DNA of 35,476 bases from an uncultured Terriglobales bacterium (GTDB taxonomy: Bacteria; Acidobacteriota; Terriglobia; Terriglobales; Acidobacteriaceae): contig CATPBJ010000034.1 of NCBI GenBank assembly GCA_955652395.1, forward strand, positions 1 through 35,476. Reading direction: 5' to 3'. Shown piece after piece: positions 1-10,695 of the stretch. Each line of letters starts with the position of its first letter. Positions within the stretch are counted from its first letter, which is position 1. Both the position numbers and the translations under genes were made by a program. A model generated the notes under the pieces. The model made no database searches. It saw only the letters and a program-made list of their open reading frames with translations, and was not told the origin of the DNA.

Positions 1-301
1 GGTAAGGATTCCTGTCGCGATAGAGGCTCGGTCTATGAAATCTGGTAGAGCCCCAATTTGTAACTCGGTAGAATGACTAAAGTACCGGTGTATCCGCAGG
101 TTCTCCCACTTCAGTAAACCTTTTGAAATAAGTCACTTCACATAGACAATTGGACTGGTCGGCCAATTGCCATCACGATTCGACAACAGCCTGTCGTAGA
201 GTACGATCCAGATGCGATTTCCCGCCATTGCAGACGTTCTTCCCTGCTTGCGGGTACGGGCTTGTCGGCGGCGAATGCAGAGTTGAACTAGAGGAGGAGA
301 A
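1..301. other. Upstream region without a recognisable gene
   Basis: I see no gene on either strand that I can support. The stretch precedes the TonB receptor and presumably holds its promoter, but no clear -35/-10 pair stands out. A short inverted repeat, CAATTGG (147-153) and CCAATTG (163-169) with a 9-base loop, could be an operator or chance. A strong purine-rich ribosome-binding site, GAGGAGGAG, lies at about 291-299, directly before the receptor start. Confidence 0.4.
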
Positions 302-3300
302 ATGCACAGGCTGAGATTTCTTTTGGGGAGCATGTTTCTGGCGTTGGCAGCGACCTTCGCGCTGGCGCAGACCGGTTCGATTCAAGGCACGGTGACCGAC
401 TCTGCCGGTGCCGTCGTACAGGGCGCGGAAATCACGGTCAGGAATTTGGGCTCCAACGCCGTGCGCACGGCGACCAGCAGCGGCAATGGCGCCTATAGCA
501 TCCCCTCCGTTGTCCCTGGCACCTACGACATTACGGTAAAGATGGCCAGCTTCAAGACTTTCCACGCGTCCGATGTTCAGCTCTCTGTTGCCCAAGTGCT
601 TCCCCTGGATGTTGAGTTGCAACCGGGAGCGGTCACGGAAGAAGTTCAGGTGGGCGCGGATCAGTTTCCCGATGTCGACCTGGAAACGTCACAGGTCAGC
701 AATCTGGTGGATGAGGCGAAAATCAAGGACTTGCCTCTGATTACGCGTGATCCCTACCAACTGATACTGTTGTCTCCCGGGACTTCGCAGACGGACTCAC
801 GCACCGGCGGATTTTCGGTAAACGGCGCGCGGGACCGCAATAACAACTTTGTCCTCGACGGTGTCGATAATAACGACACTTCAGTCCCTGGAATCGCTGG
901 CGGCGTACTCTCTGCCAATCCGGACTCCACCGAAGAATTCCGCGTCATTACCGACAACTTCAATGCTGAGTTCGGACGGAATAATGGCGCCATCATTGAT
1001 GTGGTGACCAAAAGCGGAACCAATCTCTTTCATGGGGGCGTTTACGAGTTTGGCCGCTGGAATGGCTTTGGCGGCGCCCGTGACTATTTCAATCGGTCGA
1101 GCCAGGGTCCGATGAATCCCTATGTCAGGAACCAGTTTGGCGGCTCGATTGGCGGCCCGATCCGCAAAGACAAAACGTTTTTCTTCTTTAACCAGGAAGT
1201 GGACCGCTATCGCACTACCTTGACCAACATAGCTACGGTTCCCACAGCGGCCTTCAAGACGGGAATATTTACCTATGTCGACTCGCAAGGGAATCAGCAT
1301 CAGCTGGATCTCACCGCAGCGAACTCCCAGGGAAACAATCAGGCAGGCCTCCCCCTGGATCCGACGATGCAGAAAGTGTTCTCGCTGTATCCAAATCCGA
1401 CGATATCAAACGGCGATGGCTTTTCCGGAACGCTGTTGTTTCCCAGTTCATCGGCGACGAACGCGTACAACTCAACCGCGAAAATAGATCACCACTTTAC
1501 TGATCGCGAAGTTTTCAGCGTACGCTTTGGCTACGATTACTTCATCGATCCCGACCCGAGTCATGCGGCTATCTTGCCCAACGGAGTCGGAGCTACGAAA
1601 CAAAAGAACATTAATCAGGGTTTAAGCGCTCAATTGACCTCTACTCTAAGCAGCAGTCTGCTCAATAACTTCCAATTCGGCTGGAACCACATCTACGCCA
1701 ACTTTACCTGCAGCGGCCTGAATGTCCTGGACAGCCCCGGTGGGCTCGATCAGTTCGGAAACGGCCGCGACTATGGGATGCGTCCGTTCACCAGCTTTGG
1801 CTGCATTGGGTTGGCCGCGGACAATCAAAACCGGAAGACTGGAACGACCAGTTACTCGGATATTATCAGCGTAGTTCGCGGCAGCCACACTTTCAAGTTC
1901 GGATTCGATTTCCGCAACGTACGGGAGAGCGGAGCTAACAACTTCAACACCCGCCGTCAGTTGACTACCGACGCACAGTTTCTGTTTGGAACTGATTTTT
2001 TGGGCCTAACTAGTAATATCCCAGGTGCCACGGAGCCCATTCAGGACGCCGCGCTCGCGCTGTGGGGATTTGTGATTCAGGACCAGGCAGCCCAGTTCTT
2101 CGACAAAAACAAAGTTCGCCAGCCCACGGACAACAAGTTTTTCCGGCAACACGAGTACGACTGGTTCGGGCAGGACACCTGGAAGCTACGCCGCAATCTG
2201 ACCTTGACGCTGGGGTTGCGCTACCAACTGAACGGAGTGCCTTACGAAGAGAATGCAAACGTCTCCAACTTGCTAACCGACCCGGCATCATTCCCGGTCG
2301 TGTTCTCGACCGTGGGCCCAGGAACCGGCAAGTCCTTGTATAAGACGGACTATTCCAATATCGAGCCCAGAGTTGGCTTCTCTTGGGATCCGTGGAGCGA
2401 TGGGAAAACCTCGGTCCGTGCCGCCTTTGGGATATTCCATGATCGCGTGTTCGGCGACATATTCACCAGAGTGGGAGCCCTTCCGCCCTTTGAGCAGGAT
2501 TACTCCAACTTTCCGGTAGACACGATTGGTAATGCCCTTGGCGATCCCTTCGGTACGGGCGGATTTCCGGCGGTTCCACCCCCGCAAACGCCTAACGCTT
2601 CGGTTGCTGACGGCACAGCCCTGGCGAGCACAACCATTTTGGATCCTCATTTCCGCAATCCCGTCGCCAACAACTGGAATTTCGGTATTCAGCGCGAATT
2701 GCCTGGCGGCAACATACTGGATGTTACCTACGTTGGTTCCATGGGGGTTCACGTCTGGAGTCACAGAGACGGGAACCCGCCGGTTCCGGCCCTGGTGCAG
2801 CAGTTGGTGACCTTTTGCAGCGATCCCAACAACAGCTTCGACAACCAATTCACAGAGGCCAACTTTGGCGGTCCCAACAGCTGCACTCCGGCTACCGTCC
2901 AAAGTGGCAATCTCTACCAGGGGTTGGAATTTGGGGCACTGCCGTTCAATGCGGTAGCGCACAATGCCCTCCTCCAGCCAGCATATCAGCAGACCGTTTT
3001 CAACTCCATTTACCATGGGTTGCAGACGAAGTTCACGCATCGCTTCAGCCGCGGGTTCCAGCTGCAAGGCGCCTATACCTACTCCCACGCGATCGACAAC
3101 AGCGTTGATCCTTTCAACCCTGGAGTGGGAGGCCACACATTTCCTCGCAACTCCCTCAACTTGGCTGAGAATCGGGGGAATTCCGACAATGATACCCGCC
3201 ATGTCGGGGTCGTCAGCTATGTTTGGGAGATGCCGCTAGGCAAGGGCAAGGCGTACATGAATACTGGCGTGCTGGGAAAAGTCTTGGAGGGTATGCAGCT

Positions 3301-3784
3301 CTCCGGTATCACTACCTTGCAGACGGGGCATCCCTTCCAGGCGCGCAGTACCCTGGATAGCCAGAGGACGGGAGTCCCGGCGTGGGCGGCGCTGGTGGGA
3401 GATCCGTACGCCGCTCCTGCCAGTCCGGCCTGCGCACCGAATCCCAGCCTAGGCAAGGTCTACGTCACCAACACTTGTGCCTTTGCGGAGCCTCCGTTCG
3501 GCTCAGCGGGCAGTGGGCGAAACCAGTTTTACGGGCCCGGATTCTGGAATTTTGACTTAGTATTTGCCAAACGGCTGAAACTCAGCGAGCGCTTCCAACT
3601 GGAGACGCGATTTGAGGGTTACAACATCTTTAACCATCCCCATTTCCTCAACCCGGGCAACCCCGACGACAATGGGAACCTGATTGAAAGCAGCCTCTTT
3701 GGAGTGATTACGAATACCTACACGCAACCCGACGGAACGACGTCAGCACGGCAAATACAGGTAGCCATGAAGCTGAATTTCTAG
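302..3784 (+). CDS. TonB-dependent receptor, Oar-like, with carboxypeptidase-regulatory-like N-terminus
   Basis: This is a large outer-membrane protein (1160 aa) of the Oar-like TonB-dependent receptor group expanded in acidobacteria. Residues 1-22 form a signal peptide ending ALAQ. Residues about 24-110 are a CarboxypepD_reg-like beta-sandwich (GSIQGTVTDSAGAVV start, GAYSIPSVVPGTY). A plug-like domain follows (about 130-260, with GFSVNGARDRNNNFVLDGVDNND and DVVTKSGTN as landmarks), then a long beta-barrel. The protein ends ...VAMKLNF with a terminal Phe, typical of BAM-inserted barrels. The start is supported by GAGGAGGAG a few bases upstream. Family members take up large ligands or act in adhesion; no substrate can be read from the sequence. 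The gene is monocistronic, followed at once by a terminator. No TonB box was assigned. Confidence 0.93.
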   Translation: MHRLRFLLGSMFLALAATFALAQTGSIQGTVTDSAGAVVQGAEITVRNLGSNAVRTATSSGNGAYSIPSVVPGTYDITVKMASFKTFHASDVQLSVAQVLPLDVELQPGAVTEEVQVGADQFPDVDLETSQVSNLVDEAKIKDLPLITRDPYQLILLSPGTSQTDSRTGGFSVNGARDRNNNFVLDGVDNNDTSVPGIAGGVLSANPDSTEEFRVITDNFNAEFGRNNGAIIDVVTKSGTNLFHGGVYEFGRWNGFGGARDYFNRSSQGPMNPYVRNQFGGSIGGPIRKDKTFFFFNQEVDRYRTTLTNIATVPTAAFKTGIFTYVDSQGNQHQLDLTAANSQGNNQAGLPLDPTMQKVFSLYPNPTISNGDGFSGTLLFPSSSATNAYNSTAKIDHHFTDREVFSVRFGYDYFIDPDPSHAAILPNGVGATKQKNINQGLSAQLTSTLSSSLLNNFQFGWNHIYANFTCSGLNVLDSPGGLDQFGNGRDYGMRPFTSFGCIGLAADNQNRKTGTTSYSDIISVVRGSHTFKFGFDFRNVRESGANNFNTRRQLTTDAQFLFGTDFLGLTSNIPGATEPIQDAALALWGFVIQDQAAQFFDKNKVRQPTDNKFFRQHEYDWFGQDTWKLRRNLTLTLGLRYQLNGVPYEENANVSNLLTDPASFPVVFSTVGPGTGKSLYKTDYSNIEPRVGFSWDPWSDGKTSVRAAFGIFHDRVFGDIFTRVGALPPFEQDYSNFPVDTIGNALGDPFGTGGFPAVPPPQTPNASVADGTALASTTILDPHFRNPVANNWNFGIQRELPGGNILDVTYVGSMGVHVWSHRDGNPPVPALVQQLVTFCSDPNNSFDNQFTEANFGGPNSCTPATVQSGNLYQGLEFGALPFNAVAHNALLQPAYQQTVFNSIYHGLQTKFTHRFSRGFQLQGAYTYSHAIDNSVDPFNPGVGGHTFPRNSLNLAENRGNSDNDTRHVGVVSYVWEMPLGKGKAYMNTGVLGKVLEGMQLSGITTLQTGHPFQARSTLDSQRTGVPAWAALVGDPYAAPASPACAPNPSLGKVYVTNTCAFAEPPFGSAGSGRNQFYGPGFWNFDLVFAKRLKLSERFQLETRFEGYNIFNHPHFLNPGNPDDNGNLIESSLFGVITNTYTQPDGTTSARQIQVAMKLNF

Positions 3785-3808
3785 CGGCTCATTTCCTGGG
3801 GCTGTGCC

Positions 3809-3838
3809 AGCCCATCGCGAAATGCGATGGGCTTTTTT
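3809..3838 (+). terminator. Rho-independent terminator after the TonB receptor
   Basis: A perfect 10-bp stem, AGCCCATCGC (3809-3818) with GCGATGGGCT (3824-3833), closes a 5-base loop and runs into six T's (3833-3838). It lies 25 bp after the receptor stop. The minus-strand gene at 3919-4638 converges on it, and the A-poor left flank argues that it mainly serves the plus strand. Confidence 0.92.
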
Positions 3839-3918
3839 GTGGCCCGAGAGAGGTTAGCAAGAAGTCGCCCCAGATATATACGCGAGGGGGGGGCTTCCAA
3901 CAGCTTCTGTCAGCCGTT

Positions 3919-4638
3919 CTAGCGCCCTAGAATCGTGTAATGCGAACTGGCAGCCATGAAGAAGACCATGGGCACGGACAGGAAGAAATTCATCCGCGAC
4001 GCCAGAAATGCCTGCCTTGCCAGGACCGCCGCATTCGCCGGAGGGGTGCCCGCCAGGGTTCCGCGGATGATCATCTTGTTATTGCGCCAGATAATTCCCC
4101 AGACGTTGAACAGCATGATGAAGCCCAGCCCGCCCCCGATGCCGATTGAGAGCACGTGGTTATCGTCCTGTCCCACCGGCGTGTAGTTCACAAACAGCCA
4201 GCCCGCGGCACAGACCAGCACCGCCGTAATGGCACCCAATACATATCCGCTCGGCGTCTTTGAGATTACGAAATAGAGGATCATGGAAGCCGCAATCCAG
4301 ATCAGGAGAAACAGCCCGATCGTGCTTCCCGCGCCAACCCCCATGCGCTGGGCGTCGGCGGCGACATAAATCTGCGACCAGTACCAGAAGCCCACGAACA
4401 CCGTCAGCATCGCGCTCCAGCGGAACAATTGCAGCGCGGGCATGGTCAGGTACTGGAAAATCTTGGGTTTCGTGACGGCATCCACCTGCTTCATGAAGGG
4501 CACGTTGACCAGGTTAAAAAAATACAGCAACCCCACCCAGGTGATGCCTGCCAAGAGATGAATCCAGCGCAGGATGAAGGCGAGCGCCTCCGTGCCGGTG
4601 TGCATGGGCATAACGAATAGGGCTATCTCACGGTGCAT
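3919..4638 (-). CDS. Urate hydroxylase PuuD-like integral membrane protein (no cytochrome domain)
   Basis: This 239-aa membrane protein resembles the urate-oxidase N-terminal domain (Urate_ox_N, PuuD family). It has about six hydrophobic segments, the first beginning FILRWIHLLAGITWVGLLYF; the WIHLLAGITWVG signature and conserved His residues are the recognition points. In full PuuD proteins this membrane domain oxidises urate to 5-hydroxyisourate and passes electrons to a C-terminal cytochrome c domain. Here the chain ends after the membrane part (HYTILGR), so the electron-accepting module is absent. The ATG start is backed by GGAG about six bases upstream. No purine-degradation gene is near. 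It could instead be a membrane protein of the same fold with another role. Confidence 0.7.
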   Translation of the reverse strand: MHREIALFVMPMHTGTEALAFILRWIHLLAGITWVGLLYFFNLVNVPFMKQVDAVTKPKIFQYLTMPALQLFRWSAMLTVFVGFWYWSQIYVAADAQRMGVGAGSTIGLFLLIWIAASMILYFVISKTPSGYVLGAITAVLVCAAGWLFVNYTPVGQDDNHVLSIGIGGGLGFIMLFNVWGIIWRNNKMIIRGTLAGTPPANAAVLARQAFLASRMNFFLSVPMVFFMAASSHYTILGR

Positions 4639-4783
4639 GTATGACTCCAGAAGCTCAACTGTGGGCGCTCAGCCTGCCTCGACTGCAGCTGCTCTTGAAG
4701 CGGAGAATGGTTGCATTTTGTGGTGGCGATGTCAATCAGATCTGCCGGGTAATTCCGCAGGGGCAACCAAAAACAAGGCCCGC

Positions 4784-4812
4784 TTGAAATACGGGAAACA
4801 ACGCCGTATCGT
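4784..4812 (+). promoter_or_regulatory. Putative sigma70 promoter for hfq-hflX
   Basis: TTGAAA (4784-4789) and TATCGT (4807-4812) are separated by exactly 17 bp, matching the housekeeping consensus at 5/6 and 4/6 positions. Transcription would start near 4819, leaving a leader of about 160 nt before hfq. The rest of the 4639-4977 gap holds no gene I can support. Confidence 0.45.
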
Positions 4813-4977
4813 ACCAACTGTCGGCAGCCCGGAGTTGTGCTAGCGTACCGAGTTTCCGATAGTGCACAGGGTTGCTGGTACATTCCCCCGCTCCTGGTGC
4901 CGAGCACAAGCCCCGAGGAGCAGTGGCACCAGACCTGACCCATCAGGATTTGGCTGTCAGGACCAAGGAGATCGGCG

Positions 4978-5295
4978 ATGGAAAATAAGCCGGCGCAGAA
5001 CATCCAGGATACCTTCCTCAACACGGCACGGAAGGAGCGAAGCAATATCACCATTTACCTATTGAGCGGAGTCAAGCTCACGGGACGCATTCGCTCCTTC
5101 GACAAGTATTCGGTCGTGCTCGAAACCAACAACCAGGAACAATTGATCTTCAAGCACGCCATTTCCACCGTGGCCATGGGAAAGGCCTTGCATGGCCATG
5201 GGGAGAGGCCAACGGTGTTGCCCGCACCCGCCGTGACTCCGTCTGCCAGCCCGGAGGCGGCCGCGATGCCGCGTCCTTCCGGAACCGAAGGATGA
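4978..5295 (+). CDS. hfq: RNA-binding protein Hfq
   Basis: Hfq is the hexameric Sm-like RNA chaperone that pairs small RNAs with mRNAs. Residues 1-70 carry the whole Sm fold: [14 protein letters not shown] (proximal/rim face), then [24 protein letters not shown] (Sm1), then FKHAISTV (Sm2, equivalent to the E. coli YKHAIST). A proline- and alanine-rich tail of about 35 residues follows and is probably disordered. Length is 105 aa, typical for Hfq with a tail. ATG follows AAGGAG with good spacing. The next gene is hflX, the same pairing as in proteobacteria, with 133 bp between them; co-transcription is likely but not shown. Confidence 0.95.
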   Translation: MENKPAQNIQDTFLNTARKERSNITIYLLSGVKLTGRIRSFDKYSVVLETNNQEQLIFKHAISTVAMGKALHGHGERPTVLPAPAVTPSASPEAAAMPRPSGTEG

Positions 5296-5428
5296 AGTGC
5301 TCCAGCTTTGCGGAGGTGACAAGCACGCATTCGTCCAACCGGGCGGGCGGATTTTGGACTTTTTGACGACCTTTTGCCGCCGTACTGGAGCGCGAGCGAT
5401 TCAGCTTCGCTTCTGAGAATCCAGCAAA

Positions 5429-6886
5429 TTGAGCACTGCAAAACCCAGATCTTTCGGTAAGAGGTCTTTCGACAAGAGTAAGACCAGCGGTGTTGGGCGC
5501 GGCCCGACAGCGGACGGGAATCGTCCGCCCAAAGAACGTGCGTTTCTGATTGGCCTGGACGTGCGTACCCGATCCCGCGGGCAAGCCTCTTCCAGAGCCA
5601 GGAGTGGCCCGCTGACCGCGGCTGCGCAGGCCGCCCGCGATACCTCCGCCGGCCTGTTGGCGACGAAGGTTCCCGACATCCCTGAGTTCAGCGCCGAAGA
5701 GTCGCTGGACGAGTTGCGGTCCCTGGCGGTCAGCGCCGGCGCGGAGATCGTCGGCGAGTTTCTACAGCACCGCGACCGTCCCGATCCGGCCACGCTGATC
5801 GGAAGTGGTAAACTCGAGGAGATTGCCGGCGCCACCGCCTCCGTTTCCGCTGATCTCCTGCTGTTCGATCACGATCTCAGGGCTTCGCAACAGCGCAACA
5901 TCGAGAAGCTGGTCAACACTCGGGTGATCGACCGCACTCAGCTCATCCTCGACATTTTCGCGAAACATGCGCGCACGCGGGAAGGCCAGCTGCAGGTGGA
6001 GTTAGCCCAACTGGAGTACATGCTGCCGCGCCTGGGCGGGCGCGGCGTGGAGATGTCGCAACTGGGCGGAGGAATCGGCACCCGCGGACCCGGCGAAACC
6101 CAACTCGAAACCGACCGCAGAAAAATTCATCGGCGCATCCGGCATGTGAAAGAGCAAATAGAAAATGTCCGGCGCGTGCGGGCGCAGCAACGTGCCCGGC
6201 GGGAAGCGGTCCCGGTCGCGACCGTCGCGCTGGTTGGCTACACCAATGCAGGGAAGTCCACGCTGTTTAATGCGCTGACTCGCGCCGCCGTGATCGAATC
6301 TCCAAGAATGTTTGCCACTCTCGACCCGACCATTCGTTCCGTAGCGCTGCCCTCCCGAAGAAAGGTGCTGCTTTCGGATACGGTCGGATTCATCCGCAAC
6401 TTGCCGCACACGCTGGTTTCGGCGTTTCGAGCGACGCTCGAAGAAGTGCAGCGCGCGTCGCTGGTGCTTCACGTTTCCGATGCCAGCAGTCCCCTCTCAG
6501 CGGAACAAGACGCCCAGGTGGACAAGGTGCTCAAGGAGCTGGAAGTCGACGGGAAGCCGCGTCTGCGGGTGATGAACAAGATTGACCTCCTGCCTCCCAT
6601 GCAACGCGAGTCATTGTTGGACGACGCAACCAGAGTGCATGTGTCAGCTGTGAAGGGCACCGGGATGACCACGCTGCTGGACCGGATTGACGAAATGCTG
6701 TCGGAGGACCCGATCAGCCGCGTGCGTCTGCGCGTTCCCCAGACACAAGGGAAGCTGCTGGCGCTGCTGGAAGCGCGCTCGCGGATTTATTCGCGGAAAT
6801 ACAGCGATGGGTCAGTGGAACTGGAAGTGGAAGCACCGGAGTCGGTGGTGCGGAGGATGAGGGAGTGGGTGGTAAACAGCTCTTAA
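5429..6886 (+). CDS. hflX: GTPase HflX
   Basis: HflX is a ribosome-associated GTPase that splits or rescues stalled 70S ribosomes, especially after heat stress. The 485-aa product shows the N-terminal HflX domain (about 33-190, with [20 protein letters not shown]), the glycine-rich linker [19 protein letters not shown], and the G domain: G1 GYTNAGKST (about 268-276), G3 DTVGF, G4 NKIDLL. The only start giving the full domain is TTG at 5429, with no clear Shine-Dalgarno sequence; the first 30 residues are basic and non-conserved, so the true start could be a little downstream. The last codons and the stop (VVNSS-stop) fall inside a dispersed repeat word, AGCTCTTA. Confidence 0.94.
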   Translation: MSTAKPRSFGKRSFDKSKTSGVGRGPTADGNRPPKERAFLIGLDVRTRSRGQASSRARSGPLTAAAQAARDTSAGLLATKVPDIPEFSAEESLDELRSLAVSAGAEIVGEFLQHRDRPDPATLIGSGKLEEIAGATASVSADLLLFDHDLRASQQRNIEKLVNTRVIDRTQLILDIFAKHARTREGQLQVELAQLEYMLPRLGGRGVEMSQLGGGIGTRGPGETQLETDRRKIHRRIRHVKEQIENVRRVRAQQRARREAVPVATVALVGYTNAGKSTLFNALTRAAVIESPRMFATLDPTIRSVALPSRRKVLLSDTVGFIRNLPHTLVSAFRATLEEVQRASLVLHVSDASSPLSAEQDAQVDKVLKELEVDGKPRLRVMNKIDLLPPMQRESLLDDATRVHVSAVKGTGMTTLLDRIDEMLSEDPISRVRLRVPQTQGKLLALLEARSRIYSRKYSDGSVELEVEAPESVVRRMREWVVNSS

Positions 6887-7002
6887 GCTTTTGGCTCTTG
6901 GCCTTGGCATGAATCTGCGTCGGATGCCTATCTTGGATCTCGTGGATTCGGGCGAGGCGGCAGAGCTAAGAGCTAAACGCCAATTGCTAAGAGCCAAATT
7001 AA
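6880..7002. repeat. Low-complexity inverted repeat between hflX and the atp operon
   Basis: The left arm at about 6886-6909 (CTTTTGGCTCTTGGC followed by CTTGGC) pairs with GCCAATTGCTAAGAGCC at 6980-6996. The right side also carries GCTAAGAGCTAA at 6965-6976, the word seen again between atpH and atpA. The repeat begins in the last codons of hflX. It has no T-run like a normal terminator. It may act as an mRNA-end or stability hairpin; that role is inference. Confidence 0.7.
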
Positions 7003-7181
7003 ATGGGCCGACAACCAAGAAGCGGTGACATTCCTTGGCTATCGGCCCATTCGATCCGGATTGGATCGGAGGTGATATCTCTTATGCTAGACCCGTTATG
7101 CCGGATGTCAAGCAACTTTCCACGATCTCGGCAAAAAAAATCGCAGCCCCGGTTTCAGTCTGGAAACTGCCTTTGTTCGCG

Positions 7182-7210
7182 TTGACACTCAGTCCGTAAC
7201 ATGTTACTTT
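7182..7210 (+). promoter_or_regulatory. Putative sigma70 promoter of the atp operon
   Basis: A perfect -35 box TTGACA (7182-7187) lies 17 bp before TACTTT (7205-7210), which is preceded by TG at 7202-7203, an extended -10 element. The predicted transcription start near 7217 leaves about 40 nt of leader before the first atp ATG at 7256. The leader has no obvious Shine-Dalgarno sequence. The rest of the 369-bp gap between hflX and atpF' holds the inverted repeat listed separately and nothing else I recognise. Confidence 0.6.
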
Positions 7211-7255
7211 CAATGGTCTTAAGCCTCCTTACGCTCTAGACCTGATCAGCACACA

Positions 7256-7723
7256 ATGGACGAGATATTAGGACAACTAGGCGGATTACTGCTTGGGTCC
7301 GTTCCAACCATCATCTTTATCGTGCTGTTGTTTGGCGTTTACACCACAGTGGTGCACAAGCCACTGATCAAGGTGCTGGCAGAGCGGTACAGCCGGACGG
7401 AAGGCGCGATCGAAAAAGCGCGTGCCGACATCGCCCAGGCTGAAGCGCGCACGGCGGAATATGAGCAGCGACTGCGGGAAGCGCGTATGACCGTATTCAA
7501 GAGCCAGGAAGCGCACCGCCAGTTGGCGCTGCAAGCGCGTGCCGCGGCTGTAGCCCTGGCGCGAACTAGAGCTCAAGCCCAGGTTGAGCAGGCGCGCGCG
7601 GCCATCGCACAGGACAAGGTGGCGGCGCAAGCTGGTCTGGAAGCGGAGAGCGGAAAACTCGCGACTGCGATCATTCGCACCGTCCTCGAACCGGCGACTC
7701 AAAGCCCGGCGGGAGGCGACTGA
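7256..7723 (+). CDS. atpF: F-type ATP synthase subunit b' (first b-type stalk subunit)
   Basis: This is a peripheral-stalk subunit of the Fo sector. The 155-aa protein has one membrane segment (about 12-30, LLLGSVPTIIFIVLLFGVYT) and then a long Ala/Arg/Glu/Gln-rich helix forming the right-handed coiled coil that dimerises with the other b chain and binds delta. No globular domain is present, as expected. It is the first gene of the operon and overlaps the next by one base (TGATG), so the two b chains are translationally coupled. Two different b genes imply a b/b' heterodimeric stalk. The a (atpB) and c (atpE) genes, usually upstream of b, are not here. Confidence 0.9.
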   Translation: MDEILGQLGGLLLGSVPTIIFIVLLFGVYTTVVHKPLIKVLAERYSRTEGAIEKARADIAQAEARTAEYEQRLREARMTVFKSQEAHRQLALQARAAAVALARTRAQAQVEQARAAIAQDKVAAQAGLEAESGKLATAIIRTVLEPATQSPAGGD

Positions 7724-8475
7724 TGCCGACCCCACGCCTCATCCGACATCCGCGTCTGATTCTGGCTTCGCTCTTTTGGGTGGGCATCCTGTTGACCACC
7801 AGTACCGGCGCTCAAGCCCAGGCAAGTTCTTCCTCGGAAATGTCCGCTGGTGCGAACGCCGAACCGGCGAAGGAATCGCGCGGAGCGGCGGCCGAGGATG
7901 ACCAGGCGCAGTTCAAGCATTCGGCGTCGGTGAAGATGGTGGCGAAGCTCACCGGTCTGAGCCTGGATCATGCCTACTGGCTGTGCGTACTGCTCAATTT
8001 TGCGGTCGTCGCCGGTGCGGTAGTCTATTTCTCGAAAAAGAACCTGCCGGACGCGTTTCGGAATCGTACCGCTTCCATCCAGAAGGCAATGCAGGAGGCG
8101 CGACGGGCGAGTGAGGATGCCAACCGGCGCCTGGCTGAAATCGAAGCGCGGCTCTCCCGGCTGGATACAGAAATCGCGGGGATGCGAGCAACCGCGGAGA
8201 AGGAGGCGGTCGCGGAAGCGGCGCGGATCAAGGCAGCAGCGGAAGAAGACGGACGGAAGATTGTGGAGTCGGCGGAGCAGGAGATCGCGGCTGCGGCGAA
8301 ATCGGCCAGGCGCGAACTGACCACCTACGCTGCAAATTTGGCAGTATCGTTGGCGGCCAGACAAATCAAAGTGGATACCGCGACGGACCAGGCGCTGGTG
8401 CAAGGCTTTGCCCGGGAGCTTTTTCCGAAAAACCCGAACGGCGGCGAACCGAAAACCGGACAGGACGGACACTAG
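7723..8475 (+). CDS. atpF: F-type ATP synthase subunit b with N-terminal signal-like extension
   Basis: This is the second peripheral-stalk b subunit, 250 aa against about 155-170 for the family. Residues 1-33 look like a cleavable signal peptide (LILASLFWVGILLTT, then GAQAQA). A low-complexity Ser/Ala/Glu segment follows to about residue 60. The true b-type membrane helix is at about 83-105 (WLCVLLNFAVVAGAVVYF), followed by the conserved basic turn and a long Ala/Glu/Arg coiled coil. The start overlaps the stop of b' by one base. The extension would place a periplasmic segment ahead of the stalk anchor. Only three bases separate the stop from the atpH ATG. Confidence 0.9.
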   Translation: MPTPRLIRHPRLILASLFWVGILLTTSTGAQAQASSSSEMSAGANAEPAKESRGAAAEDDQAQFKHSASVKMVAKLTGLSLDHAYWLCVLLNFAVVAGAVVYFSKKNLPDAFRNRTASIQKAMQEARRASEDANRRLAEIEARLSRLDTEIAGMRATAEKEAVAEAARIKAAAEEDGRKIVESAEQEIAAAAKSARRELTTYAANLAVSLAARQIKVDTATDQALVQGFARELFPKNPNGGEPKTGQDGH

Positions 8476-8478
8476 GGC

Positions 8479-9002
8479 ATGGCTTCCGTGACCAGTACCT
8501 ACGCCCGCGCCTTCGCCGATGTCGTCTTTGATCAGCACCTGGATCCGGCGAAAACATTGCAGGAGGCGCAGTCCCTGGCCCAGTTGGCGGCGAGCAGCCT
8601 GGAATTGCGCGAGGTGTGGGAAGCGCCCTCGATTCCGGCGGAACAGAAGCGTGCGTTGTTGGATGCGATCGTCGCGCGCACGGGCTTCTCCAGACCGGTG
8701 CGCAACTTTGTTGCGGTGTTGATGGACCACCGGCGCACCAAGTTTCTCGATCCGATCGTGAAAGAATTTGAACAGGAACTCAACCGCCGGATGGGATTCG
8801 TCGAAGCCCAGATTACCAGCGCCCGAGAGTTGGGTGGGACCGAACGAAGCGCACTCGAGGCGCAAATCGCGAAGCTGACCGGACACAAAGTGCGCGCCCG
8901 TTACGCGCAGGATGGATCAATTCTGGGCGGCGCCATCGTGAAGGTGGGCAGCACCATCTACGACGGCTCGGTGAGAGGGCAACTGGAGAGAATAAGAGAA
9001 GC

Positions 9003-9015
<13 letters not shown>
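8479..9015 (+). CDS. atpH: F-type ATP synthase subunit delta
   Basis: Delta (OSCP-like) clamps the peripheral stalk to the top of the alpha3beta3 head. The 178-aa length fits. The N-terminal helical domain (about 1-105) begins VTSTYARAFADVVFD, the usual YARAL-type opening, and the C-terminal part has the family pattern (GSILGGAIVKVGSTIYDGSVRGQLERI, here given in part). It starts three bases after the b stop. Its final residues AISS and the stop lie in the repeat word AGCTCTTAG that opens a large inverted repeat, so the end of the coding region appears to have been shaped by the repeat. Confidence 0.95.

Positions 9016-10695
<1,680 letters not shown>

Noticed and set aside
2288-3202. Long minus-strand frame (304 codons) inside the TonB receptor gene
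   Set aside because: It is a shadow of a strongly recognised plus-strand gene and resembles no family.
7699-8886. Long minus-strand frame (395 codons) across atpF and atpH
   Set aside because: It is antisense to two certain atp genes; the composition is Arg/His-rich as expected for a high-GC shadow frame.
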